Source: Chamaecyparis obtusa (taxonomy: Eukaryota > Streptophyta > Pinopsida > Cupressales > Cupressaceae). From it: DNA of 64,000 bases. Both the position numbers and the translations under genes were made by a program. The stretch is from positions 1,088,001 through 1,152,000 of the forward strand of contig BSBK01005139.1 in assembly GCA_027943335.1 (NCBI GenBank), written 5' to 3'. Positions 1-11,216 of the stretch are shown here, in pieces; position 1 is the first letter of the stretch, and each line of letters opens with the position of its first letter. Under the pieces are notes generated by a model. The model had not been told where the DNA came from and did not search any database. It was given only the letters and a program-made list of their open reading frames with translations.

Positions 1-1470
1 CAATTCTTTAACTACATATATGCAAATGATGCATGAGTAATGAATCTTTTCTTTTTTGATTTTCTAATATAAGGATAATGACTAATGATTAATGCTATGA
101 ATGAATGCAAAAGATAATCTCACATGATTGATTTGAACAAAGGATGATGACATTTAATTGAACCCCCCTTCTTAATGTTTTCTCAAGCTGATTAACTGAA
201 CACCCTTTTCCCTTGGAAAAATAACTACAAACATGCACTTAATCTAACATGAAAATGCAATGCAATGCAAATAAAATTGTCACTAGCTTTTAGCAAAGAA
301 ATGCCATAGAGAAACATTTTCATCATTGAGCATTGTGGGACCGAAAAGCAAGTACAACCATCACTGACCACATCATGATGATATGAATACCAATTTATAT
401 CACTTTTGGTAACGTCTTAGGAAACTAGTACAACCCTCACTAGTTGAATGACCTACTATGGGAGTATGAATACCCATTTCAACAGATTCAATATTGCAAG
501 TTGATTTTGGTATTAAGATATGGAAGATCTAAATAGACAAGGTATCTATTTGCGTAAACAAGAAAAGGTCAATCCTCCATCTTTGTGAAAGTCCTCGATG
601 ATTCTTTGATGACCACATCGTTAGACAAATTCACATAAGTTTATGGATCTCCCTCAAGATAGACACTCAAAGGAAAGAAAAATATCATGTCTCCATCATG
701 GCCAATCTAGTCAAAACATCATTAATTAGCTAAAAAGACATGATAAAATTCAATTCAATAAAGATCGTCAAAAAAGCTTCAAGTGTTTTGCAATGTATCA
801 AGATTTTCAAAAAGAATTTCCAAACATTCTGATCTTTTAAGTGTTGTCAATTTTTAATCCTGAATAATAAAGTCAATGAAGGCTCAAGGATAAAGTTGTA
901 GGATTAAAATACTCAGTTGTGAACAATGATATCTATCAGAGGTTCACCAAAAATCTCTTTCTTTTGAATCTCTGATAAGTCTCTATGATGTGTGACCAGC
1001 TGTAGCACTATTGAATTTGTCTGTACCAAAATCCAATCCTTTCCTGCCCCCAAGTGATAAATATGATTGTGTGACAAACCTAGGGCAATAGGAAATGCAA
1101 AAATGCAACTGAAAGGTTTTTATTATGACTATGCACAAATGACAGATGCAATGAAGATTTACAAGTGAGATGATGGAAATGCAATATGTACAAATGCAAC
1201 TAGGAAAGACTTAAGGGAACAAAAGCTGCTTGATTGCCAAGTTTTCACCTTTTAGGTTTATTGCTCTTTTCTCTTTTTTCACTTTTTTTTCTACCAAGGC
1301 GCCTATTGCTAGGTTTTCACCAAGGTACTTTTTTCTTTTTCAATTTTTTTCTTTTTTTCTTTTTTCAATGTTTTTGATCTTTTTTTAATTTTCTCATGTA
1401 CAAAAGTGATGCTTGAGTCATCGAATATACACTCATCTAATACTCCTTCTTGTGATACTCTTTTATCTGA
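1..1470 (-). other. 3' non-coding region of element T
   Basis: This stretch lies downstream of the integrase stop on the minus strand and holds no convincing reading frame. Positions 1253-1378 are a long pyrimidine-rich tract on the plus strand, so polypurine on the element's sense strand. It carries two CCAAGG-type words near 1297 and 1320 and a TTTTCACC word near 1243 and 1313. A loose direct repeat around 350-400 and 428-478 shares AGTACAACC, TCACT and ATGAATACC. Long, repeat-bearing 3' untranslated regions are known in Tat/Ogre elements. No LTR matching 15471-16371 was seen here, so the 3' LTR should lie to the left. Confidence 0.6.
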
Positions 1471-2824
1471 TTAGGTATAAAACCTCTTTAGATGGATGCT
1501 ATTAATGGGCTCTTGTAATTTTTCCCCATCACAATTGGCTAGTTTATAAGTTGCCATTCCAAATGAAGAAACAATGATGAATGAACCAAGCCAATTCGCC
1601 TCCCATTTACCCTTATTTTCTCTTTCAGCTTGATTTTTAGGGTTTTCTCTTACCACTAAGTCACCTACTTGAAAGAATCTTGGTTTGATATGCTTGTTAT
1701 AGTTCCTTGAAATCCTGTTATGATAGACTTTCAAGTGTTCATAGGCTTCTGCTTAATGTTCTTCTAACAATTCTAATTGTTGAAGTCAGGCAACTCTATA
1801 ATCCTCATCTTTTATTAACCCTTGTAATGATCCTCATAAATATGGGATTTCAACCTCCAAAGGTAGAACAGCTTTGGCTCCATAAACCAATGAATATGGT
1901 GTCGCTCCTGTAGGTGTTTGGATGCTAGTTCTATAGGCCCATAAAGCTAGGTTGATTTGCACATGCCAAACTCTTCCTAATTTATTCATCAATATCTTCA
2001 AGATCTTAAGGATATTCTTATTTGTAGCTTCGGCTTGTCCATTTCCTTGTGAATAATAAATGGAAGAAGAGTGATGAGTAATATGGAAAGTATCACAAAG
2101 TTCATCCACATCTTTGTTCTTGAATTGTTTTTCCTTGTCCATGATTATGGCATGAGGAATACCATATCTAAAAATGATGTGATTGAGAATGAACATGGAG
2201 ATCTATTTTCCCATAGTGGTGATCAAAGGAACGGCCTCTACCCACTTAGTGAAATACTCTGTAGCGGTGATGATGTACTTGTTCCCATTTGATGAAGGTG
2301 GATAAATCACTCCAATCAAGTCAAACCCCCATTGATAAAATGGCCAAGGTGTAACAAAAGGATGTAATTCTTGAGCCGATACATGTATCATATCACCATG
2401 GTATTGATATTTGTTGCATATCTTGACAAAGTGATAGGCATCTTTCTCTAAGGTTTTCAAAAATACCCCATGCGAAGGATCTTCTTAGCTAGGTTTAAAC
2501 TTCTTGAATGCAATCCACAAATGCCCTTGTGAACCTCACATAAAGCTACCTTAGACTCTTCTTCCTCTAGACATCTAAGTAAAGTCCTGTCAAGACCCTT
2601 ACGATACAATATGTCAGAAAGAATAATGTAATGGACTGATTATCAGATGAAATTTCATTTTTGGGCTTGGGATAGGTCCGAAGGTAACACTTGGTCTTTG
2701 AGATATGTGTATATAGAGTCGTACCAAGGTGAGTCATGTCCATTGAGTAATGCAACAATTTGGGTATTAGGAAGGTCAAATGCCAATTTTGCCAACTCTT
2801 CCACCAAGAATTTGTACCTCTCAT
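1471..2824 (-). pseudogene. Element T integrase (broken)
   Basis: This is the C-terminal part of pol, which inserts cDNA into the genome. Minus-strand reading gives a degenerate N-terminal zinc region (ICNKYQYHGD near 2410-2430, where the second Cys of the usual CxxC is Tyr). The catalytic core follows, with Asp at 2320-2322 (FDLIG), Asp at 2137-2139 (IIMDKEKQF) and Glu at 2029-2031 (GQAEATNK). The D, D and E residues are all still present. The C-terminal segment ends at 1471 with KRFYT and contains the basic GKWEANWLG stretch of the gypsy chromodomain-less tail. Stops and frame changes near 2200, 1830 and 2500-2570 split the gene. Neighbours and frame order fit pol of the Tat lineage. Confidence 0.85.
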
Positions 2825-2825
2825 T

Positions 2826-3776
2826 CTAATCAGGCTTTTGTAGTAATGAAGCCAAGGTAGTCATTGCATCAACTGCTCTGTTCTTCTCTCTTGGAATTTG
2901 CTCAAAACTTATCAATGCAAAGTACTTTTTCCAAGCATCAATCATAGTCTTATATGGTATTAGTTTTTCATCTTTGGTATTGTACTCATCATTGACTTGA
3001 TTGATTACCAATTGAGAGTCACCATATACTTGTAGCTCGGTGATGTTCCATTCTAAAGCCATCTTGATACCAATGACTAAAGCTTCATATTCAGCTATGT
3101 TTTTGGTACATGGGAATAAAAGCTTGTATGATTTAGGAATAGTATACCCTTGAGGGGTAATCAATAATATGTTGGCCCTAGAACCTCCTTGTGTATATGA
3201 TCTATCAAAGTACAACTTCCATGTATTGGCTTCCACGTTGACAATTGCTGCATCTAGAAACTCCACTTGAATGGTTTGCATAGAAATCAATGGACTTTCT
3301 GCTAAGTGATCTGCTATCACTTGTCCTTTAATGGCCTTCCTATCCACATACTCAATGTCAAACTCACTTAATATCATGACCCATTTTTCTATTCTACCCA
3401 TTAAGGCAATTTTGCTAAGCAAGTATTTTAGATGGTCAATCTTTGCAATAAGCTTCACCTTGTGCACCAACATGTAGTGTCTCAATTTTTGAGAAGAAAA
3501 GACAATAGCTAGACATGCTCTTTCCATGAATGTGTATTTCAATTCATACTTGATCAATGTGCGGCTCAAATAGTAGATAGCTCTTTCTTTTCCTTGATCA
3601 TCTTCTTGTGCCAAAAGAACTCCTAGAGACCTCTCGGTTGCTGATATGTACAAGAGAAATGGTTTTCCTTTGATAGGTGGCATTAGAATGGGTGGATTAA
3701 TTAAGTAGTTCTTCAACAAAGTGAATGCCTTGTCAAATTCTTCATCCCATATCAAAATGGTGTCTTTATGTAGCAA
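2826..3776 (-). pseudogene. Element T RNase H plus second (archaeal-type) RNase H
   Basis: A 316-codon open stretch carries two RNase H-like domains in series. The first, about residues 35-110, has LYISATERSLGVLLAQ and YYLSRTL and belongs to the RT-linked RNase H that degrades the RNA template. The second, about residues 185-310, shows YFDRSYTQGG, NIAEYEAL, VYGDSQLV and a final Asp in NRAVDAMTTLAS. This is the D-E-D-D set of the additional RNase H found in Tat elements. The stretch is in frame with the RT fragment upstream apart from a stop near 3795. The dual RNase H is the strongest evidence for lineage. Open over 950 bp, it is the best preserved piece of the element, though still part of a broken polyprotein. 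Confidence 0.87.
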
Positions 3777-3794
3777 TCTCGAGAATGAATGACA

Positions 3795-5112
3795 CTATTC
3801 CGCCAGTTGAGAACTGAAACTCCTTATTGATTGTAGTTTCCCTTGAAGAGACCTCATTTGGCTAATGTTTTTAGGGATCTCCATTTCCATTATTGCTTGA
3901 ACCTTTTCGGGATCCACCTCAATACCTTTTGCTAAAACTATGTAGCCTAATAATTTACTGGATTGAACACCAAAGGCACATTTTTTTGGATTAAGCCTTA
4001 CTTTGAATTGTTCCAACCAAGTAAATATCTTTTCTAGAATTTTTAGATGGTCTTATCTTTTATGTGACTTGGCCAATATGTCATCCACATAATCTTCTAA
4101 AAAGGTGTGCATCATATCATGAAAAATAGTGGTCATTGCCCTTTGGTACGTAGCTCTAGCATTTTTGAGGCTGAAGGGCATTATGTTCCAACCAAAAGTA
4201 CCCCAAGGGTATATAAAGGTTGTCTTCTCCTGATCTTCAGGTGCAATCTTAATCTAGTTGTACCCACTAAAACCATCCATCAATGAAAACATGGAGTGAG
4301 TCGTTGTCAAGTTGACTATTGCATCTATGCTCGGAAGTGGGAAGTCATCTTTGGGACATGCAAGATTGAGATCTCGAAAGTCTGTACATATGCAAATGGA
4401 TTTGTCATGCTTAGTGACCAGTACAATATTGGATATCCATTCTGCATAAGAAATTTCTCTTATGAACCCCACCTTCAACAATTTTTCCAATTCTGCTTTG
4501 ACTGAAAGAGGTATATGGGGATGCATTTTTCTCATCTTTTGCTTCACTGGTTTAACCCCTGGTTTAACATTCAAGTGATGCATGATGAAGTTTGGATCTA
4601 GTCCCGGCATGTCGGCATAGGGCCATGCAAAGTTCACTTGTTTTTCTTGAAAAAATTTGATGAAGTCCTTCCTCTCTAAAGGTGTAAGTGAAGTTGCTAG
4701 ATGTATGAATTTAGGCTCCAATTCAGTTCCAATGTTGACTTTTGTTGTCGGCTCTATCAAAATTGGTGATCTTTCCTCTCCATGTTCAAGTAGGGCATCC
4801 AACCTCTCTTCCTTAGGTGCCACAATTGTATTTTCACCATAGGAAACATCCTTTATCTTTACTTTTTTTTGGTTCTAGTGCTACCACATGGTGGTTTTCA
4901 TCACTAGAACTTTTTTATTTTATTTTATTTTTTTCATTTTTTTCTTCGAATTAAAAGGTCAAACCCCTGCCTTTCTCATAATGTTGGGATTAAATTCTTC
5001 GGTGAAAGAGGGCTCAACCGCATTTAGGTATTGGGTCATCGCTTGGTCATTTGGAAAGTAGAGTAAGTCACTTGGTTTAGTTAGGTCCCAATCAATAAGT
5101 TCGAGATGCATT
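3795..5112 (-). pseudogene. Element T reverse transcriptase and upstream linker (broken)
   Basis: The linker begins near 5112 with a readable segment (MHLELIDWDLTKPSD), then a low-complexity stretch and the RT entry (FAWPYADMPGLDP near 4610). RT motifs follow: KQKMRKMHPHI, VGFIREI, TDFRDLNLACPKDDFPLP and MDGFSGYN. The YVDD active-site box lies at 4080-4091. The fragment after it (LNPKKCAFGV, KLLGYIV) is the RT thumb region, followed by the RNase H entry. Stops occur at 4254-4256 (TAG where the family has Gln after GYN), at 4053-4055 (TAA) and near 3795, plus an AT-rich disruption around 4865-4975. The catalytic aspartates survive, but the polyprotein cannot be made from this copy. Confidence 0.88.
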
Positions 5113-8100
5113 AAAGGTAAAAACACACTAATTTTTTTTTTTAAAAGGAGTTAATAAGACCAAGCTATTGTTATGTGTTATCAGCTAATTATGTTCTCTA
5201 ATAGATTAACAAAACTCTAACTTGTCTCAATAGAATGATCCTTTACTAAAATGAATTTATTAAAATTTAAACTAAACAAGATAAGATCACCCTACTAACT
5301 ACATCTAGAATACAATCTAGAAAAGTCAAATTATCATAATTTGTTTTAATTACGTTGCTAAGAAGAGTTCAAATAAAAGAGGTTTCATTAATTAAATTAA
5401 CGAACAATTCGTGAAGTAAGAATTTAATAATCATGAAGATTATAAAAGAGTGAAAGAATATTATCTAAAATATTTAAATAATATTCATGTATATATTGAT
5501 TAATAATTTTTTGATGTATATAAAGTCATATCAAATTGATCTTTTATAATTAAAATGAAAATATATAAAATCAATTAATAAATGATTATAATTAAATAAC
5601 CATTAATTTATTTAGTAATTATAATGTATAAATTAATTAATATAATTACTAATTATAAAATACTAATTTGTAATATATAATTAATAATTATAATTAAATA
5701 ATATATATAAATTAATTAATAATTATAATATATTAATTATTTTATATGAATATTAATTAATTAATAAACTATAATATATTAGTTATTATATACATATCAT
5801 ATATTTAGTTTCTATGAACAAATTATAATTAACAATACTAATAAATAAAATAATTAAATATAAACCAAGCATCAAAAAGTAACTACCTATACTTAACATC
5901 CTAAACTATCTTAACCATTAACTAAACTTCTCATAATCCTAAATATCCTACCTACTCACCTATTCCCTACCCTATCTATCTACTCTCCTTTCCAAAGACT
6001 AAAGTCCAAGGAAGAGGGTGGGAAATTTAAGGGAGGAATAGGGGGCTTTGTCATAAAGTTTGGGGCAAGCTTAAATACCATGACATGACTATGTCCATGA
6101 AGACAAAGAAATATGTGCAAACTAAAAACCAGCACTAGTTTTCAAATGGTGGAAAGAAAGTCAAGGGATAATAGTACCATGACATGAGGCTGGTCCAAAG
6201 CATTAAATTAAAGTGCAGGTCATAATTTAATAAATGGCAAATGTGAGGTCTCCCATGGTCTGCGCCCTATGTGGGGAGTTAAGAAGTGTGGGATAAAATT
6301 AATATTTTATTGCTTGGTATTTGAAGTAGAATAATATAAAGTGTGGGGGCAATGAACTAAGATTATTATTATTTTATTGTTTTGAAAACATGAGGGCAAA
6401 TATATTGTTTTAATATTGACTGTGGCAAGGAATTTGTATGGGAATTATTTTCCCATACAAATTCCAGAGATCTGTAGGTCTCAAATTGCCCATTTCTTAG
6501 TTCTTTTTTTTTTTGACTTGCTCATTGAAATTATATGCTTCTTCATAAATATGTTTTCAAGGCTATTTTTTTTTGTTTGTCTCATCTAGGGAAATCAATC
6601 CATTAGTTTGCAAGGAAATTCTATCTATCATTTTCAAAAGCATTAAATTATTTTTAACAACTAACATTGAGTTGAAGCTATTTTAGCTTGGCTTCTTTAT
6701 AGAATAACATCATGAAAGCATAGAGTTGGTCTTTTGGAAAATTACACAAAATATTTACAATTGAAATCTTTACAATAAAACTATAAGGGTATTCAAAATG
6801 TTTTTCTCTTGTAATTTTTTTTTAATATGAATTCACAAGGATTACCTCTATGAATAAACAAAGTGTTTCCATAAACTACTCAAACTAAATCCTTGCATTC
6901 TTCCTTTTGATACAAATACATTGTATCTTTCTTATTGCATAAAACAATGAGTACATAAAACTTCCCTTGAACATTATACAATTTTCTCATTTCACCATTG
7001 AATACATAACATAATACAAGTTCGTTTCTTTCCTACATCTTGATACATAAACATACATTACAATACAAGATTTTGAGAGGTATCTCAATACAAAACAATA
7101 ATTTTGTGCTCAAGGAAATTCCATACTTCTTTATAAGAAAACCATATTCACAAACAAAAGTATTACATCTCAAATATAAAAACGTCTTTCAATATCCTTC
7201 AAGAGCCCTCCTTCATCATGAAGGCTTCAATGGCACCAAATTCTTGCAATAAACAAAACATAGGCTAAGGAGTGCTCACCTCCCAACCTAGGCTTCTAAG
7301 AAGCCACCCCCGAGCTTGGGGAAACACCACAAAGACAAGGGAAACAATCAAGCAAACCACAATACTACATCATGAATAACAAACACAAAAAATTTCCCTC
7401 CCAAGGCTTTTTACAAAGAGTCACAACAAGACTCAAGTAGGGTGAAGGTGGAACCATATCAAAAGGAGAAGCTCATCTCTTTGATGAGAACAAACCATCA
7501 CTTGGCTTACTCATCAAAAAAATCACTCTTTCACAAACACATTCTTCTCATACACCTTATGACCCCCAATTTATAAAATGAAACTAGAGATGGCTACATG
7601 GAGCCCATACATCCATGTTGCATCTTTTCTACACTCAAGATTGTCCCAACAAATTCCCTTCACCCTCAAGGCTACTCTTCCCTTCCAAGGGTGAGTTTGG
7701 CCTTGAGAACTCCCTCAATGAAATCACTACAACACATAAAAAAGAACAAATCTACAAGAACATCAATAAAATCTACACATTATCAAAAATATGAATCATG
7801 CTCAACATTGAGCTCATGATTCTCTTACTTCTACAAGAAACAAAATTTACTCAACACAAGAACATGATACCACAACAACAATAACATCAAAACCTCCATT
7901 AACACAACAACACTATGCTCACACATACAATGGATAAGAAAAAACAAGTCTTGCATACAAGAAATAGCTTACAAGAGAGCATTTTCCTCTCAACATGATA
8001 ACAAAACAAGAAAAGTAAGAATGAAATTTTCACCAACCTAGAGTCCAATGCTTAAGGAAGATAGTTATAGAAGAGCAATCCACTATCCAAGGTTCTCCAA

Positions 8101-9335
8101 AACTAGCTGAGTCTTCAAAACTAGAGAGTGGGTGTCAACCCATTACCTTCCCCAAAACCCCTACTAAAAGAGATTCTACACCAACCCTCATTAATGGGTA
8201 TGGTTCATGGAGTACTCCCATATCTCCTTGTCTCCCTTCATAAATGAGGTGGAGACCAAGAATGTGAAAAAAAATATGGGTTTGACCTCCTTGTCATCCC
8301 TTCATTTTCGGATTTCTCTTTGAGGGGTACTTTTCAAGGTTCATAAATGAGTTATGGGCCTAATTTTGACTAAATTTAAACTTCCATACCATGGTACAAC
8401 TATTAGGGTGGCTAAAAGGGTTCCTAATAACATCTTAAGGCCTCATTTAACCTCCCTAAATTGCACTAGAAAACTGATTTCGGGTTCAAACATGATAGAC
8501 CTTCTCAAGGTTTCCTAATCAAGGTTTAACAAGGAAAATCCTAAAGTTGGTACCACCTAAGAGTGATGACATCAAACACAAGTGGACATGTCATGGCCCT
8601 AAGCACACACACATGTGTCAAGTGACACAACATAAAATAAAACACTTCACATACCATGTGGCATATCCACTTGAGCATCCCTAACATGAATAACCAATGC
8701 AATTACAATAAATCAATTTGCATCCATGCATCATACATTTACAAAATAAAACACAATTACAATGAGGTTTTTAGCTTCTTTCTAGAAGAAACCTTAGCTT
8801 AACTGAATTAACATAGGTCTCTGTGATGTTTCCCCGAATTTACCTTGGCCTACTTCCATGCACACTCAATTCCAATATCAGTAGTCCAAAGAGATAAAAA
8901 AATAATCATGTAATTACATAGCATTAATAATCAAGTTAATTCATCTGATAATTCATAAATTACAAGACATAATTGATATCCACAACATACATTCAGCTCA
9001 TCATGAAATACTTTCTTTAATTAAATTTGAAACATAAACATAGCATACATTCATAATTCAATTACAATTAACTTCATCATCATAAACATTCATAATTTAA
9101 AACCAAGTCACACCTGTAAGTCTCAAATCAATGTTTTAGTGATCATCATATAATCATAATATAATGTCCATCAACTACTAAGTGATAAAACCACATCATA
9201 CAGTATCGATAAGATCCATGAGGCATCAAATATAATCATAAAATGTGTCTAAGTCATATGCAGAACTGAATAGCTATGATAGGCTAGGGGTGAGGCCTCA
9301 CAAGATCCATTGGGAAAATTGTCATTGGTTGGGTT
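5113..9335 (-). other. 4.2 kb non-coding gap between protease/G-patch and RT of element T
   Basis: No retroelement reading frame is visible here although both flanks are pol of one element. Positions 5140-5870 are extremely AT-rich (TTAATTAATAATTATAATA-type words). 5870-6060 is richer in C and T. 6060-6820 contains a repeated CCATGACATGA word (near 6079 and 6177) and a perfect 16-bp hairpin at 6429-6465. 7000-8700 is A/C-rich on the plus strand, with a short palindrome, GGCTTCTAAGAAGCC, near 7290. Ogre-type Tat elements are known to carry an intron at just this place, so an enlarged intron, or an intron with an old insertion, is my reading. I could not fix splice sites or find terminal repeats of an inserted element. 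The short ORFs in it look random. Confidence 0.5.
6429..6465. repeat. Perfect 16-bp inverted repeat with 5-nt loop
   Basis: The left arm GGAATTTGTATGGGAA (6429-6444) is exactly complementary to the right arm at 6450-6465, with TTATT between. It lies in the non-coding gap of element T and could fold in DNA or in the element's RNA. No T-run typical of a terminator adjoins it, and no flanking direct repeat was seen to suggest a miniature transposon. Confidence 0.85.
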
Positions 9336-9749
9336 TCAGGACATGGCCTCATTAGATGGTTCATACATTGTATCATTAAGGTCAATAACGTGAGCTTGCT
9401 CAAGATGCTCCATGGAAGAAGGATCGAAGTCCCCTTCACTTGAGCCCTCTAAGACTTCTATGGGAAAGAACGCATGCAAGTTAAAATTAACATTCAAATC
9501 ACTTGCCCATGAAAGTACCCAAGGTTCACCTATATATGGCTGACTTATGTGCACTTTCCCTATGGGAAGTATCTCCGGATCTACATTATCTTGAGTATGA
9601 TATTGAGGAACCTTAGTATAAGAATGTATGACAATAATTTCTTTTTCATGACAAGAGTCTTCAGATAAATAATCCCACTCATAGTCTCTGGAATCATAGC
9701 TATCAACATCAAATTCTACCATGTTTATTTGTTCATAACCATCATGCAT
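9336..9749 (-). pseudogene. Element T acidic segment downstream of the G-patch
   Basis: A 137-codon open stretch on the minus strand is rich in Asp and Glu (YDSRDYEWDYLSEDSCHEKE, then EGSSEGDFDPSSMEHLEQ) and ends just before the non-coding gap. It follows the G-patch segment with a stop and about 20 bp between, and I read it as the same polyprotein. Its job is unknown to me; acidic linkers of low conservation are usual between protease and RT in Tat elements. Readable codons seem to continue for a short distance beyond the stop (to about 9270), which may mark the end of the upstream exon. It has no catalytic motif. It could also be a separate small frame, but the context argues against that. 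Confidence 0.6.
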
Positions 9750-9770
9750 AGGGCTAGAACTTTCTCCTTT

Positions 9771-10640
9771 CTATTGGTAACCTACCCCTGATTTTTCTTC
9801 TTTGGACCTCCAAGAAGGTTCAATAGGTTTCAACAAGCCTCTATTCCTCATACCTAATGGTCCTCTTCCCTTATATCCCATTTTTTGCATAATTTCAAAC
9901 CCTTTTCCATATTGGTCAGTTTGAATATTAATGTGTTGAATTCTTTCTATGGGATTGTTTGAGGTATCACTTTCATCTTTGTACAGCCATTGTAAGATTT
10001 CATCATCTTCTTGTTTAAATCCTGATTTGTCACTCTCTCTTACAAAATGAGAGTTATATTTGTGAGGAAGATGCTCTTTAGAAGGTTTGTCGTATATTTT
10101 TGGAGAAGTAGGTAAGTCAAATAGAGAAATAGAATATTCTCCTACTCCTTTGGAACCAATTCTACATTGCTTTTCAAATGTGTGCATCATTTCACTCATA
10201 TGCTTATATTGGTCCTCCTTGGCTTTGTCTTTTTCCTCTTTAGTGGGTTTAGCAATTTCCACTTCTGGTGTGGACATTTTTTCTGAATTCTCCTTTAAAC
10301 TTGGACCCTCATAACTCACTTTTTCCTTTTCTTTAGTCGATGTAGTTGAGTTAGTTTGAATGGGGTTTGAAGTGGAGGTAACATTTGATGTTGGCTTAGG
10401 ATCATAACCTTTAGTTTCTTCAATGGGGATATTTGGAACAATCCCTTTACCATTATGTGGAATAAATAGTTCATGGAGAGGCTTTAATGTGCTGCAATAT
10501 TGAAAAGGATTTGAATCCCCTCCAATTGTGATTTCTTCTCCCATGTATGGAAATTTGATACATTGATGATAGGTAGAAGGAACCACTTGCATCTTGTGTA
10601 TCCATGGCCTCTCCAATAAGATATTATAAGCTAGCTTCAT
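9771..10640 (-). pseudogene. Element T protease C-terminal half, linker and G-patch domain
   Basis: This 289-codon open stretch begins inside the protease (MKLAYNILLERPWIHKMQ; the YNILLxRPW word is typical of plant gypsy protease ends). It runs through a Lys/Glu-rich linker (residues about 85-235). It ends with a G-patch-like domain at about residues 246-273, showing GFEIMQKMGYKGRGPLG and RGLLKPI with the regularly spaced glycines. G-patch domains bind nucleic acid or stimulate helicases, and are known fused downstream of protease in betaretroviruses and some plant gypsy elements. The assignment rests on the glycine pattern and aromatic position, not on a search. A stop separates it from the acidic segment at 9336-9749. 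Confidence 0.75.
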
Positions 10641-11216
10641 ATCTAAAACTTAGCATACGGTATCCTTTTTGATAGGACCAACTTGAGTAGGTAATACAAT
10701 CATGCCTTTGGAAGATCTCTCTTCCTCATCATAAGCCTTTATGGTAATTTACTTTTTAGGATCAATAGAAGATTCAAACAAACCTAAAGACTTGACAAGG
10801 TTTAATGTGCAAATATTTATACCAGCTCCACCATCTATAAGAACTCTCTTGACCCTATGTCTTTTAATGAGGACTTCTATATGCAATGGAAAATTTTGAG
10901 GATGAGTGATGGACATATCATCCTGATCTAAAAATGGAAGGCAATGTGGTGTTGTGAGGTGTCCTACCATATTCTAAAACTTCTCCTCTTCCAAGTTGAT
11001 AGAAACATTAGTTTCCACTAGAGCTTTCTCTAAGATCTCCTTGTGATTTGGAGATAATTTTAATAACTCCAAAATAGAAATTTGTCCTGGAGTCTTTTGT
11101 AGTTGATCCACCAAACTATATGGCTTTGCTATTGTAGACAGTTTTTTAGCCAAAATGTTGGATTGCGGAGGAACAATAGGTTTAGGATCAACCCCTTGTA
11201 GGGTAATCCTTGAAGT
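10640..11216 (-). pseudogene. Element T aspartic protease (broken)
   Basis: Minus-strand reading from 11216 gives a conserved lead-in (YSLVDQLQKTPGQISILELL near 11040-11110). A stop follows near 10973, then the protease core with LIDGGAGINICTL. The catalytic Asp codon is at 10833-10835, in the D-G-G-A form common in plant Ty3/gypsy proteases. A stop near 10749 separates it from the YNILLERPW half described at 9771-10640. The enzyme would normally cut the Gag-Pol polyprotein during particle maturation. The catalytic Asp is retained, but no uninterrupted frame spans both halves. Confidence 0.83.

Noticed and set aside
1707..4842. Plus-strand ORFs across the pol region of element T (for example 1707-1913, 2071-2292, 4296-4505)
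   Set aside because: They are antisense to clear integrase, RNase H and RT motifs.
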